Below are positions 29,704 to 38,975 of a DNA stretch of 64,000 nucleotides, piece by piece (position 1 is the first letter of the stretch; each line of letters starts with the position of its first letter). The notes under the pieces are model-generated. The model had not been told where the DNA came from and made no database searches. It saw nothing but the letters and a program-made list of their open reading frames with translations. Position numbers and translations under genes: made by a program. This DNA comes from Sphingomonas panni. GTDB lineage: Bacteria > Pseudomonadota > Alphaproteobacteria > Sphingomonadales > Sphingomonadaceae. Location: NCBI RefSeq assembly GCF_022664435.1, contig NZ_JAKREU010000001.1:496001-560000 (forward strand), in the 5' to 3' direction.

Positions 29704-29733
29704 CGTACCCCGGCGAAGGCCGGGGTCCAGTTG
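29704..29733. repeat. Left 30-bp inverted repeat of the GIY-YIG element
   Basis: Exact reverse complement of 30054-30083. It is itself a hairpin: ACCCCGGC - GAAG - GCCGGGGT, followed by CCAGTTG. It begins 15 bp after the mdh stop. Confidence 0.95.
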
Positions 29734-29747
29734 GGTAAAGGCCGATG

Positions 29748-30044
29748 ATGGAACGACGCGGTTTCGTCTACATCATGGCCAGCGGGCGTAACGGGACGAT
29801 CTATGTCGGGTCGACCACGGACCTGGTGAAGCGCATCTACGACCACCGTAATGGGACGGTCGATGGCTTCACCAACGAACGAAACTGTCATCGCCTCGTC
29901 TGGTACGAGGTGCATGACGACATCAATTCCGCCCGCCTGCGCGAGCGGCGAATGAAGGAATGGAAGCGAGCCTGGAAACTGCGCGAGATCGAAGGCCTCA
30001 ATCCCGAATGGGACGACCTGTACGATCGGATCGCACGACCATGA
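29748..30044 (+). CDS. GIY-YIG nuclease family protein (small, UPF0213-like)
   Basis: A 98-aa single-domain GIY-YIG protein. [20 protein letters not shown] carries the two-strand core with both tyrosines, KRIYDHRNG the arginine region, and [12 protein letters not shown] the acidic position, so the nuclease centre appears intact. AAAGG lies 6 bp before ATG 29748; ATG 29745 is an alternative. Such small proteins differ from UvrC and have no settled function. It is flanked by 30-bp inverted repeats and reads with the surrounding TCA operon. Confidence 0.88.
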   Translation: MERRGFVYIMASGRNGTIYVGSTTDLVKRIYDHRNGTVDGFTNERNCHRLVWYEVHDDINSARLRERRMKEWKRAWKLREIEGLNPEWDDLYDRIARP

Positions 30045-30053
30045 CCGCCTTCG

Positions 30054-30083
30054 CAACTGGACCCCGGCCTTCGCCGGGGTACG
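30054..30083. repeat. Right 30-bp inverted repeat of the GIY-YIG element
   Basis: Exact reverse complement of 29704-29733. It starts 9 bp after the GIY-YIG stop and ends 13 bp before the sucD ATG. Confidence 0.95.
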
Positions 30084-30096
30084 CTGGAGCAGACGC

Positions 30097-30981
30097 ATGA
30101 GCATCCTCGTCAACAAGAACACCAAGGTCATCACCCAGGGGATGACCGGCGAAACCGGCAGCTTCCATACCAAGGCGGCGCTGGAGTACGGCACGCAGAT
30201 GGTCGGCGGCGTGACGCCGGGCAAGGGCGGCACCGAGCATCTCGGCCTGCCCGTCTACAACACCGTCGCCGAAGCCAAGTCGAAGACCGGTGCCGACGCC
30301 TCGGTCATCTACGTTCCGCCGCCCTTCGCTGCGGACTCGATCCTCGAAGCGATCGACGCCGAAATCCCGCTGATCGTCGCGATCACCGAAGGCATTCCGG
30401 TGCTGGACATGGTCAAGGTCAAGCGCGCCCTGTCGGGTTCGAAGTCGCGGCTGATCGGCCCGAACTGCCCGGGCGTGCTGACGCCGGGCGAGTGCAAGAT
30501 CGGCATCATGCCGGGCTCGATCTTCAAGAAGGGTTCGGTCGGCGTCGTCTCGCGCTCGGGCACGCTGACCTATGAAGCGGTGTTCCAGACCTCGAACGCC
30601 GGCCTCGGCCAGACGACCGCCGTCGGCATCGGTGGCGATCCGGTCAACGGCACCAATTTCATCGACGTGCTGGAACTGTTTCTGGCCGACGACGAAACCC
30701 AGTCGATCATCATGATCGGCGAGATCGGTGGCGATGCGGAAGAACAGGCTGCGCAGTTCCTGATCGACGAAGCCAAGCGCGGCCGCAAGAAGCCGATGGC
30801 CGGTTTCATCGCGGGCCGTACCGCCCCTCCGGGCCGTCGCATGGGCCATGCCGGCGCGATCGTGTCGGGCGGCAAAGGCGATGCGGAAAGCAAGATCGCG
30901 GCGATGGAAGCAGCGGGCATCAAGGTCGCGGCATCGCCCAGCGAACTCGGCTCGACGCTGCTCGAAGTGCTGAACGGTTGA
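30097..30981 (+). CDS. sucD: Succinyl-CoA synthetase, alpha subunit
   Basis: Couples succinyl-CoA cleavage to NTP formation; 294 aa. [20 protein letters not shown] is the CoA-binding start and [13 protein letters not shown] carries the phosphohistidine (about His251). The beta-subunit gene sucC, usually just upstream in alphaproteobacterial clusters, is absent here and must lie elsewhere; the GIY-YIG element occupies its usual place. GGAG lies 7 bp before the ATG. Confidence 0.97.
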   Translation: MSILVNKNTKVITQGMTGETGSFHTKAALEYGTQMVGGVTPGKGGTEHLGLPVYNTVAEAKSKTGADASVIYVPPPFAADSILEAIDAEIPLIVAITEGIPVLDMVKVKRALSGSKSRLIGPNCPGVLTPGECKIGIMPGSIFKKGSVGVVSRSGTLTYEAVFQTSNAGLGQTTAVGIGGDPVNGTNFIDVLELFLADDETQSIIMIGEIGGDAEEQAAQFLIDEAKRGRKKPMAGFIAGRTAPPGRRMGHAGAIVSGGKGDAESKIAAMEAAGIKVAASPSELGSTLLEVLNG

Positions 30982-30985
30982 ACGA

Positions 30986-31019
30986 ACGTGCCCTGCGCGA
31001 CGGAACGCGCGGGGCACGT
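30986..31019 (+). promoter_or_regulatory. 14-bp stem hairpin between sucD and sucA
   Basis: ACGTGCCCTGCGCG (30986-30999) pairs with 31006-31019 over 14 bp with one T-G pair and a 6-base loop ACGGAA. No T-run follows. A stable stem here may set the sucD/sucA ratio by partial stop, RNase processing or protection of the 3' end of the upstream message. Confidence 0.7.
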
Positions 31020-31055
31020 CCCGGTTGGACCGGGACTGAACGACAGGAAGTGACC

Positions 31056-34019
31056 ATGGGCTACGAAGGCCAGGATTTCGACATCGCCGCCGGCGTCAGC
31101 CCGGCATTCGTGGAAACGCTCTATGGTCGCTACCGCGAGGACCCCTCGTCGGTCGATGCCGGCTGGCGCCAGTGGTTCGAAGGGCTGGAGGGTGCGACCC
31201 AGCATCCCAGCTGGCAGAGCAAGCGCTGGCCGCTGACCGACACCGACGAGCTGACCGCCGCACTCGATCCGACGCAGATGGAGCCGGCACCCAAGCCCGC
31301 GCGCGGCGGCAAGCCTGCCCCGGCGGCGGCGGCCCCCGCCGCGCCCAAGGTCGACGTGGCCAAGGCCGCCGGCGACGCGATCCGCGCCCAGCTGCTGATC
31401 CGCACCTATCGCGTGCGCGGCCACCTCGCCGCCAATCTCGATCCACTGGGTCTTGCGCGGCGTGAACTGCCCGAGGACCTGCGCACCGAATATTACGGCT
31501 TCTCGGATGCCGAGATCGACACGCCGGTCTATCTGGGCGGGTCGCTCGGCCTCGAATGGGCGACCATTCGCGAGATCGTCGACATCCTGCGCGCCAATTA
31601 CTGCGGCAATGTCGGCCTCGAATATATGCACATCGCGGACGTGGAGGAGCGCAAGTTCCTGCAGGACCGGATGGAAGGCCGCGACAAAGCGATCCAGTTC
31701 ACCCCCGAAGGCAAGAAGGCGATCCTCGCCAAGGTCATCGAGGCGGAACAGTGGGAGAAGTTCCTCGGCCGCAAGTACGTCGGCACGAAGCGCTTCGGCC
31801 TCGACGGCGGTGAATCGATGATCCCCGCGCTGGAAGCGGTCATCAAGTACGGCGGCCAACTCGGCGTGCGCGAGATCGTGTACGGCATGGCGCATCGTGG
31901 CCGTCTGAACGTGCTGACCAACGTGATGGCCAAGCCGTTCCGCGTGCTGTTCCACGAATTCGCCGGCGGCAGCGCGAACCCGGACGATATCGGCGGCTCG
32001 GGCGACGTGAAATATCACCTCGGCACCTCGACCGACCGCAGCTTCGACGATGTGTCGGTGCATATGTCGCTGGTCGCGAACCCCAGCCACCTCGAAGCGG
32101 TCAACCCGGTCGTGCTGGGCAAGGTGCGTGCGCAGCAGACCTTCCGCGGCGACCTCGAAAAGCACGAACAGGTGCTGCCGGTCCTGATCCATGGCGACGC
32201 GGCATTCGCGGGCCAGGGGATCGTGTGGGAATGCCTCGGCTTCTCGGGCATCCGCGGCTACAATACCGGCGGCTGCGTCCACTTCATCATCAACAACCAG
32301 GTCGGCTTCACCACCAGCCCGCAATTCGCGCGCTCGTCGCCCTATCCGTCGGACGTGGCGAAGGGGGTGCAGGCGCCGATCTTCCACGTCAACGGCGACG
32401 ATCCCGAGGCGGTGACCTTCGCCACCAAGATGGCGATCGAGTTCCGCCAGCAGTTCAAGCGCGACATCGTGATCGACATGTGGTGCTATCGCCGCTTCGG
32501 CCATAACGAGGGCGACGAACCGTCCTTCACCCAGCCGCTGATGTACGCCAAGATCAAGGGCCATCCCGGCGTCAGCGAAATCTATGGCAAGCGACTGGCC
32601 GACGAAGGCGTGATCGATGGCGATTTCGTCGCATCGAAGACCGCCGAGTTCACCCAGCTGCTGGAAGGCGAGTTCGAGAACGCCAAGAGCTACAAGCCCA
32701 ACCGCGCCGACTGGTTCGCCGGTCGCTGGTCGGGCCTGCACGCGCCGATGGACCCGGAAGGCTCGCGCCGTTCGGTCGACACCGGCATCGAACAGAAGCT
32801 GTTCGATTCGCTCGGCCGCACGCTGACCAGCGTTCCCGACGACCTGCAGGTCCACAAGACCCTGTCGCGCGTGCTGGATGCCAAGCGCGGCATGTTCGCG
32901 AACGGCGAGGGCTTCGACTGGGCGACCGCCGAGGCGCTGGCCTTCGGTTCGCTGCTGTCCGAAGGCTTCGGCGTCCGCCTGTCGGGCCAGGATTCGGGTC
33001 GCGGCACCTTCTCGCAGCGCCATGCGGTGTGGGTCGACCAGAGCGACGAGCACAAGTTCGTGCCGTTGAAGACCATCGAGCATGGCAGCTTCGAGGTTCT
33101 CGACAGCCCGCTGTCCGAATATGGCGTGCTGGGCTTCGAGTATGGCTATGCGCTGGCCGATCCGAAGGCGCTGGTCATCTGGGAAGCGCAGTTCGGCGAT
33201 TTCGCCAACGGCGCGCAGATCATGATCGACCAGTTCATCGCGGCGGGCGAGGCCAAGTGGCTGCGCGCCAACGGCCTCGTGATGATGCTGCCGCACGGTT
33301 ACGAAGGCCAGGGACCGGAGCATAGCTCAGCACGTCTCGAACGCTTCCTGCAACTGTGCGCGGGCGACAATATGCAGGTGGCGAACGTCACCTCGCCGGC
33401 GAACCTGTTCCACCTGCTGCGTCGCCAGATGCATCGCAACTTCCGCAAGCCGCTCGTCATCATGACGCCCAAGTCGCTGCTGCGGCACAAGATGGCGGTG
33501 TCGAAGACCGAGGACTTCCTGCCGGGCACCCACTTCAAGCGGCTGCTGTCCGATCCGTCGGCACCGGCGGATGCGAACACGACCCGTCTGGTGCTGTGTT
33601 CGGGCAAGGTCGCGTTCGACCTGATCGAGGCACGCGACGCGGCGGGCGACACGTCGACCCAGATCGTCCGGGTGGAACAGATTTATCCGTTCCCGTCGGA
33701 CGCGCTGGTCGCGCGGCTTCGCAACCTGCCCAATCTGACCGATGTGGTCTGGGCGCAGGAAGAGCCGAAGAACAACGGTTCGTGGTTCCTGGTCGAACCG
33801 CTGATCGAGGAAGCGCTGGCCGAAGCCGGCTCGCCGGTTCCGCGTGCCCGCTATGCCGGTCGCGCGGCGGCGGCATCGCCCGCCACCGGGCTGATGAAGC
33901 GCCACCAGGCCGAACAGGGCGCGCTGGTCGCCGATGCGCTCGGCCACAATGTCCGCGACGAAATCCGCCGCACCCGTCAGGCCGAGGGCGAGCGCGCCAC
34001 CGGCAAGGCCGCATCCTAA
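31056..34019 (+). CDS. sucA: 2-oxoglutarate dehydrogenase E1
   Basis: Thiamine-diphosphate-dependent decarboxylase of the 2-oxoglutarate dehydrogenase complex; 987 aa. The N-terminal segment SPAFVETLYGRYREDPSSVD binds the complex core. GMAHRGRLNVL and later HNEGDEPSFTQP are hallmark active-site motifs. ATG 31056 with AGGAAG upstream is chosen over an in-frame start at 30978 lying inside the sucD end. An Ala/Pro-rich linker at about 90-120 separates the N-terminal helix from the catalytic part. Confidence 0.98.
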   Translation: MGYEGQDFDIAAGVSPAFVETLYGRYREDPSSVDAGWRQWFEGLEGATQHPSWQSKRWPLTDTDELTAALDPTQMEPAPKPARGGKPAPAAAAPAAPKVDVAKAAGDAIRAQLLIRTYRVRGHLAANLDPLGLARRELPEDLRTEYYGFSDAEIDTPVYLGGSLGLEWATIREIVDILRANYCGNVGLEYMHIADVEERKFLQDRMEGRDKAIQFTPEGKKAILAKVIEAEQWEKFLGRKYVGTKRFGLDGGESMIPALEAVIKYGGQLGVREIVYGMAHRGRLNVLTNVMAKPFRVLFHEFAGGSANPDDIGGSGDVKYHLGTSTDRSFDDVSVHMSLVANPSHLEAVNPVVLGKVRAQQTFRGDLEKHEQVLPVLIHGDAAFAGQGIVWECLGFSGIRGYNTGGCVHFIINNQVGFTTSPQFARSSPYPSDVAKGVQAPIFHVNGDDPEAVTFATKMAIEFRQQFKRDIVIDMWCYRRFGHNEGDEPSFTQPLMYAKIKGHPGVSEIYGKRLADEGVIDGDFVASKTAEFTQLLEGEFENAKSYKPNRADWFAGRWSGLHAPMDPEGSRRSVDTGIEQKLFDSLGRTLTSVPDDLQVHKTLSRVLDAKRGMFANGEGFDWATAEALAFGSLLSEGFGVRLSGQDSGRGTFSQRHAVWVDQSDEHKFVPLKTIEHGSFEVLDSPLSEYGVLGFEYGYALADPKALVIWEAQFGDFANGAQIMIDQFIAAGEAKWLRANGLVMMLPHGYEGQGPEHSSARLERFLQLCAGDNMQVANVTSPANLFHLLRRQMHRNFRKPLVIMTPKSLLRHKMAVSKTEDFLPGTHFKRLLSDPSAPADANTTRLVLCSGKVAFDLIEARDAAGDTSTQIVRVEQIYPFPSDALVARLRNLPNLTDVVWAQEEPKNNGSWFLVEPLIEEALAEAGSPVPRARYAGRAAAASPATGLMKRHQAEQGALVADALGHNVRDEIRRTRQAEGERATGKAAS

Positions 34020-34061
34020 CCGTGTTATTACCCCCGACACGGGGGAGATGAGGAAGATCCG

Positions 34062-35315
34062 ATGGCAACCGAAGTTCTGGTCCCCACGCTGGGCGAATCG
34101 ATCACCGAAGCGACGCTGGGCGAATGGTTGAAGAAGCCCGGTGAGGCGGTCGCCGCCGACGAACCGATCGCCAGCCTCGAAACCGACAAGGTGTCGGTCG
34201 AGGTTCCGGCACCCGTGGCCGGCGTCATGGGCGCGCACGCCGTGCAACCGGGCGACACCGTGTCGGTCGGCGCGATGATCGCGACGATCGAATCGGGCGA
34301 CGGCGCCGCTGCTGCCCCTGCCGCCGCTCCGAAGGCCGATGCCGCGCCGGCACCCGCCGCCGCCCCTGCCCCGGCCGCTGCGCAGCAGGCGCCGGCCGCC
34401 GGCGACACCAATGTCGACGCCGCCGCGCTGTCGCCGTCGGTGCGTCGTGCGATCCTCGAACACGGCGTCGACCCGGCCAAGGTGAAGGGCACCGGCCGCG
34501 ACGGTCGCATCACCAAGGAAGACGTCGTTGCCGCCGCCGGTGACAAGTCGGCCGCCGCAGCGCCTGCCGCTGCCGCCCCGGCCGCCGTGGCACCGACCGC
34601 TGCCGCCGCGCCGACGCGTGGCGAAGAGCGGGTGAAGATGACGCGCCTGCGCCAGACGATCGCCCGCCGCCTGAAGGAAGCGCAGGACACTGCCGCGCTG
34701 CTCACCACCTTCAACGACGTCGACATGACGGCGGTGATCGAGGCGCGCGCCAAGTACAAGGACCTGTTCGAAAAGAAGCACGGCGTCCGCCTGGGCTTCA
34801 TGGGCTTCTTCGTGAAGGCCGCGACGATGGCGCTGAAGGACATCCCGGCGGTCAACGCGCAGATCCAGGGCGACGAGATCGTCTATCACGACTATGCCGA
34901 TATCTCGGTCGCGGTCAGCGCCCCGCAGGGGCTGGTCGTGCCGGTCATCCGCGATGCCGACAAGCTGTCGGTCGCGGGTGTCGAAAAGACCATCGCCGAC
35001 TTCGGCAAGCGCGCCAAGGACGGCACGCTGAAGATGGACGAGATGAAGGGCGGCACCTTCACCATCTCGAACGGCGGCGTGTTCGGGTCGCTGATGTCGA
35101 CCCCGATCATCAACCCGCCGCAGTCGGCGGTGCTGGGCCTGCACCGCATCGAGGAACGCCCGGTCGTCCGTAACGGGCAGGTCGTGGTGCGCCCGATGAT
35201 GTATCTCGCGCTCAGCTACGACCATCGCCTGATCGACGGTCGCGAGGCAGTGACCTTCCTCGTCGCGCTCAAGAACGCGATCGAGGACCCGACGCGCCTG
35301 CTGATCGACCTCTAA
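34062..35315 (+). CDS. sucB: Dihydrolipoyl succinyltransferase (E2)
   Basis: Core of the 2-oxoglutarate dehydrogenase complex; 417 aa. Lipoyl domain at 1-80 with the lipoylated Lys43 ([10 protein letters not shown]), a Pro/Ala linker, E3-binding domain at about 125-160 ([20 protein letters not shown]), a second Ala-rich linker, and the catalytic domain with His388 and Asp392 in [12 protein letters not shown]. One lipoyl domain, as usual for SucB. Confidence 0.98.
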   Translation: MATEVLVPTLGESITEATLGEWLKKPGEAVAADEPIASLETDKVSVEVPAPVAGVMGAHAVQPGDTVSVGAMIATIESGDGAAAAPAAAPKADAAPAPAAAPAPAAAQQAPAAGDTNVDAAALSPSVRRAILEHGVDPAKVKGTGRDGRITKEDVVAAAGDKSAAAAPAAAAPAAVAPTAAAAPTRGEERVKMTRLRQTIARRLKEAQDTAALLTTFNDVDMTAVIEARAKYKDLFEKKHGVRLGFMGFFVKAATMALKDIPAVNAQIQGDEIVYHDYADISVAVSAPQGLVVPVIRDADKLSVAGVEKTIADFGKRAKDGTLKMDEMKGGTFTISNGGVFGSLMSTPIINPPQSAVLGLHRIEERPVVRNGQVVVRPMMYLALSYDHRLIDGREAVTFLVALKNAIEDPTRLLIDL

Positions 35316-35332
35316 GCGGCGGACGAAGACCG

Positions 35333-35830
35333 ATGGGCATGGTGATCTATCTGCGTCGGGCCGGCGATGCCGATATCGACCGGCTGGTCGCCGACCCAGC
35401 GGTGTTCGAGGATTTCCTGTTCGAGGAAGGCGTCGAGAATCTCGACTTCCTCGATCTGGGCGAAGCGTGGCACGCGGTCCATTACCTGCTGACCGGATCG
35501 GCGGAGGACGTCGGCCATACGCTTGGCATCATCATCGCCGCGCTGCCCGAACTGGGTGCCGACGAGAATGGCGAAGGCGGCATCGGCCTGATCGCGCCCC
35601 CGTTGATGCGGGCCTTTGCCGACGCGCTCGACAAGATGGACGACGCCACCCTCGCCCGCCGGTTCGATCCGCGGGCGATGGCGGAGGCCGATGTCTATCT
35701 GGCCGAAACCTTCGGCAGTGCGGATGCGCTTGATTATGTGATGCAGGGCATTCCCGCCCTGCGCCAGTTTGCGGCACAATGCCGCCGTACCGGCGACGGC
35801 GCGATCCGCGTGATCGCCCACAACGACTAG
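35333..35830 (+). CDS. DUF1877 (YfbM-like) protein
   Basis: A 165-aa cytoplasmic protein, acidic. DLGEAWHAVHYLLTG and AEADVYLAETFGSADAL are characteristic of DUF1877. The function is unknown. It sits between sucB (17-bp gap) and lpdA (15-bp gap) on the same strand, so it is surely co-transcribed with the 2-oxoglutarate dehydrogenase genes. No membrane segment or signal peptide. Confidence 0.85.
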   Translation: MGMVIYLRRAGDADIDRLVADPAVFEDFLFEEGVENLDFLDLGEAWHAVHYLLTGSAEDVGHTLGIIIAALPELGADENGEGGIGLIAPPLMRAFADALDKMDDATLARRFDPRAMAEADVYLAETFGSADALDYVMQGIPALRQFAAQCRRTGDGAIRVIAHND

Positions 35831-35845
35831 GACGGGATAGAGATT

Positions 35846-37246
35846 ATGGCTGAATATGACTTCGACGTCCTCGTGATCGGTGCCGGCCCCGGCGGCTATG
35901 TCGCGGCGATCCGCGCGGCGCAGTTGGGGCTGAAGACCGCCTGTGCCGAGGGCCGCGAGACGCTCGGCGGCACCTGCCTGAACGTCGGGTGCATCCCGTC
36001 CAAGGCGCTGCTGCACGCGTCGGAACTGTACGAGGAAGCGACCGGCGGTCACCTCGCCAAGTTCGGCGTCGAGATCCAGGGCGCGTCGCTCAACCTCGAC
36101 CAGATGCACGCCGAAAAGAAGAAGGCGGTCGGCGAGCTGACCGGCGGCATCGAATATCTGTTCAAGAAGAACAAGGTCGAATGGCTGAAGGGCTATGCCG
36201 CGTTCGAGAACGACAACACGGTCAAGATCGGCGACCGCACCGTCACCGCCCGCGACATCGTCATCGCGACCGGTTCGTCGGTCACTCCGCTGCCGGGCGT
36301 CCAGGTCGACAATGACGCGGCGATCATCGTCGATTCGACCGGCGCCCTCGCCCTGCCCAAGGTGCCCGAGCATCTGGTGGTGATCGGCGGCGGCGTCATC
36401 GGCCTTGAACTGGGCAGCGTGTGGCGTCGCTTGGGTGCGAAGGTCACGGTCGTCGAATATGCCGACCAGATCCTGCCCGGCTTCGACGGCGAGGTCCGCA
36501 AGGAATCGGCCAAGCTCTTCAAGAAGCAGGGCTTCGACCTCAAGACCTCGATCAAGGTCACCGGCGCGTCGGTCGATGGCGGCACCGCCACGCTGACCGT
36601 GGAACCGGCGGCGGGCGGCGAAGCGACGACGATCACGGCGGACGCCGTACTGGTGTCGATCGGCCGCCGCGCGAATACCGAGGGTCTCGCGCTCGACAAG
36701 GCCGGGCTGTCGGTCAACCAGCGCGGCCAGGTCGATATCGACGAGGAATTCCGCACCAAGGTCGACGGCATCTGGGCGATCGGCGACGTGGTCCATGGCC
36801 CGATGCTGGCGCACAAGGCCGAGGACGAGGGCGTTGCGGTCGCCGAGTTCATCGCCGGCCAGACCGGCATCGTGAACCACGACGTGATCCCGAGCGTCGT
36901 CTACACCATGCCCGAAATCGCCGGCGTCGGCCTGACCGAAGAAGCCGCGAAGGAAAAGGGTGAGGTGAAGGTCGGCAAGTTCCCCTTCGCCGCCAACAGC
37001 CGCGCCAAGACCAACCGCGACACCGACGGCTTCGTGAAGGTCATTGCGGACGCAAAGACCGACCGCGTCGTCGGCGTGTGGATCGTCTCGTCGCTGGCCG
37101 GCACGATGATCGCGCAGGCGGCGCAGGCGATGGAGTTCGGCGCGACCAGCGAGGACATCGCCTACACCTGCCACGCGCATCCGACCCATGCCGAGGCACT
37201 GAAGGAAGCGGCGATGGCGGTGCAGGGCAAGCCGATCCACATCTGA
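35846..37246 (+). CDS. lpdA: Dihydrolipoamide dehydrogenase (E3)
   Basis: Reoxidises dihydrolipoamide with FAD and NAD; 466 aa. FAD site VIGAGPGGYVAAIRAAQLG (about 10-28), redox disulfide Cys44/Cys49 in GGTCLNVGCIPSKALL, NAD site VVIGGGVIGLELGSVWRRLG and the C-terminal catalytic HAHPTHAEALKEA are intact. It ends the TCA cluster and is followed by a hairpin terminator. It may also serve pyruvate dehydrogenase. Confidence 0.98.
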   Translation: MAEYDFDVLVIGAGPGGYVAAIRAAQLGLKTACAEGRETLGGTCLNVGCIPSKALLHASELYEEATGGHLAKFGVEIQGASLNLDQMHAEKKKAVGELTGGIEYLFKKNKVEWLKGYAAFENDNTVKIGDRTVTARDIVIATGSSVTPLPGVQVDNDAAIIVDSTGALALPKVPEHLVVIGGGVIGLELGSVWRRLGAKVTVVEYADQILPGFDGEVRKESAKLFKKQGFDLKTSIKVTGASVDGGTATLTVEPAAGGEATTITADAVLVSIGRRANTEGLALDKAGLSVNQRGQVDIDEEFRTKVDGIWAIGDVVHGPMLAHKAEDEGVAVAEFIAGQTGIVNHDVIPSVVYTMPEIAGVGLTEEAAKEKGEVKVGKFPFAANSRAKTNRDTDGFVKVIADAKTDRVVGVWIVSSLAGTMIAQAAQAMEFGATSEDIAYTCHAHPTHAEALKEAAMAVQGKPIHI

Positions 37247-37272
37247 TCGGACGCATCCTGCACGATATTGCG

Positions 37273-37306
37273 AGGGCGGGGCATGGCGACATGCTCCGCC
37301 CTTTCC
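37273..37306 (+). terminator. Terminator after lpdA
   Basis: AGGGCGGGGCATG - GCGA - CATGCTCCGCCCT, a 13-bp stem with one G-T pair, followed by TTCC. It closes the TCA cluster. Confidence 0.8.
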
Positions 37307-37395
37307 GCGTCCGGGGGATGGGACCCCGATGTGGTTAGGAAGTTGTCAAAGCTTGTCGCCTAGGTTCGCCCCGAGGATTGCATAGGGTGGCAAGC

Positions 37396-38940
37396 GTGAA
37401 CGCATTCGGACGGCGCAGCGGAATGGGCGGATCGGGTGGCAGGCCATCGTTCGGCGTTGCCCGCCCGATGCAGGGATCGGGACCGGCGCGCCCGGCCGAC
37501 CTGGACAATGCCCCGCAATTTCCACCGCTGCGCCAAATGCCGCTGGCCGGCGGCGATCTGGAACCGATGCCCGGCGAACAGTCCGGTGCGATGCCGCAGG
37601 GCGTGGGTGACGCGATGCAGCGCCTCGCCGACCGGCAGGCGCTGTCGGGTGAGGCGGGCAACAGCCGGGTCGAGGGATTCGAAACCTCGATCCACCGCAT
37701 CAAGGAACAGGTGCTGCCCCGCCTGCTCGAACGCGTCGATCCCGAAGCGGCCGCGACGCTGACCAAGGACGAACTGGCCGAGGAATTTCGCCCGATCGTG
37801 GGCGAGGTGCTGGCCGAGCTGAAACTGACCCTCAACCGGCGCGAACAGTTCGCGCTGGAAAAGGTGCTGGTCGACGAGCTGCTGGGTCTGGGGCCGCTGG
37901 AGGAATTGCTGGCCGACCCGGCGATCAGCGACATCATGGTCAACGGTCCCGAACAGACCTTCGTCGAGCGCAAGGGCAAGCTGGAGCTGGCCAATATCGC
38001 CTTCCGCGACGAGGAGCATCTGTTCCAGATCGCGCAGCGCATCTGCAACTCGGTCGGCCGCCGCGTCGACCAGACGACGCCGCTGGCCGACGCCCGGCTG
38101 AAGGACGGCAGCCGCGTCAACGTGATCGTGCCGCCCTTGAGCCTCAAGGGCACCGCGATCTCGATCCGCAAATTCTCGGCCAAGCCGATCACCATCGACA
38201 TGATGGCCGGTTTCGGATCGATGAGCACCAAGATGGCGACCGCGCTGAAGGTCGCCGGGGCCAGCCGATTCAACATCGTGATTTCGGGCGGCACCGGTTC
38301 GGGCAAGACGACGATGCTCAACGCGCTGTCGAAGATGATCGACCCCGGCGAACGCGTGCTGACCATCGAGGACGCGGCCGAACTGCGCCTGCAACAGCCG
38401 CACTGGTTGCCGCTTGAAACCCGTCCGCCCAACCTGGAGGGGCAAGGCGAGATCACCATCCGCGACCTGGTCAAGAACGCGCTGCGTATGCGCCCGGACC
38501 GGATCATCCTGGGCGAAATTCGTGGTAGCGAGTGTTTCGATCTCCTCGCCGCGATGAACACCGGCCATGACGGGTCGATGGCGACGCTCCACTCCAACTC
38601 CCCGCGCGAATGCCTCGCGCGTATGGAGAACATGGTGATGATGTCGGACATCAAGGTGCCGAAGGAAGCGATCAGCCGCCAGATCGCCGATTCGGTCGAC
38701 CTGATCGTGCAGGTGAAGCGCCTGCGCGACGGGTCGCGCCGCGTGACCAACATCACCGAGGTGATCGGGATGGAAGGCCCGGTGATCGTCACCCAGGAAC
38801 TGTTCAAGTTCGAATATCTGGACGAAAGCGCCGACGGCAAGATCATCGGCGAATATCGCTCGATGGGGATGCGCCCGTACACACTCGACAAGGCCAAGCA
38901 ATATGGCTTCGATCAGGCGCTGCTGGAGGCTTGCCTGTAG
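37396..38940 (+). CDS. cpaF: CpaF/TadA-type secretion ATPase
   Basis: About 514-aa ATPase that powers Flp/Tad pilus assembly at the inner membrane. A Gly/Pro-rich N-terminus is followed by a helical domain and the ATPase core: Walker A GGTGSGKTT at residues 298-306, ERVLTIEDAAELRLQQPHW, Walker B-region LRMRPDRIILGEIRGSECFD. GTG 37396 (AGGGTGG upstream) gives the family-like start VNAFGRR; GTG 37387 and TTG 37378 are alternatives. No other tad/cpa gene is next to it, so the rest of the system lies outside the window. Confidence 0.93.
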   Translation: MNAFGRRSGMGGSGGRPSFGVARPMQGSGPARPADLDNAPQFPPLRQMPLAGGDLEPMPGEQSGAMPQGVGDAMQRLADRQALSGEAGNSRVEGFETSIHRIKEQVLPRLLERVDPEAAATLTKDELAEEFRPIVGEVLAELKLTLNRREQFALEKVLVDELLGLGPLEELLADPAISDIMVNGPEQTFVERKGKLELANIAFRDEEHLFQIAQRICNSVGRRVDQTTPLADARLKDGSRVNVIVPPLSLKGTAISIRKFSAKPITIDMMAGFGSMSTKMATALKVAGASRFNIVISGGTGSGKTTMLNALSKMIDPGERVLTIEDAAELRLQQPHWLPLETRPPNLEGQGEITIRDLVKNALRMRPDRIILGEIRGSECFDLLAAMNTGHDGSMATLHSNSPRECLARMENMVMMSDIKVPKEAISRQIADSVDLIVQVKRLRDGSRRVTNITEVIGMEGPVIVTQELFKFEYLDESADGKIIGEYRSMGMRPYTLDKAKQYGFDQALLEACL

Positions 38941-38975
38941 CGTCAGGGACTTGGCTGTCCTACGATAAGCGCGTG

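Larger units (their letters stand above)
29704..30083. mobile_element. GIY-YIG nuclease gene bounded by 30-bp inverted repeats (putative mobile element)
   Basis: 380 bp: perfect 30-bp inverted repeats at both ends with only the GIY-YIG gene between. It sits in the mdh-sucD spacer, leaving 13 bp to the sucD start including its GGAG ribosome site. The hairpin core of the repeats is shared with short palindromic elements in the window (40173-40252, 57081-57163, 14005-14101, 22968-23063, 58594-58688). No target duplication is evident and mobility is not shown. No transposase is present. Confidence 0.6.

Noticed and set aside
30570..33323. 917-codon open frame on the minus strand opposite sucA
   Set aside because: Asp/His/Val-rich shadow translation; sucA is unmistakable on the other strand.
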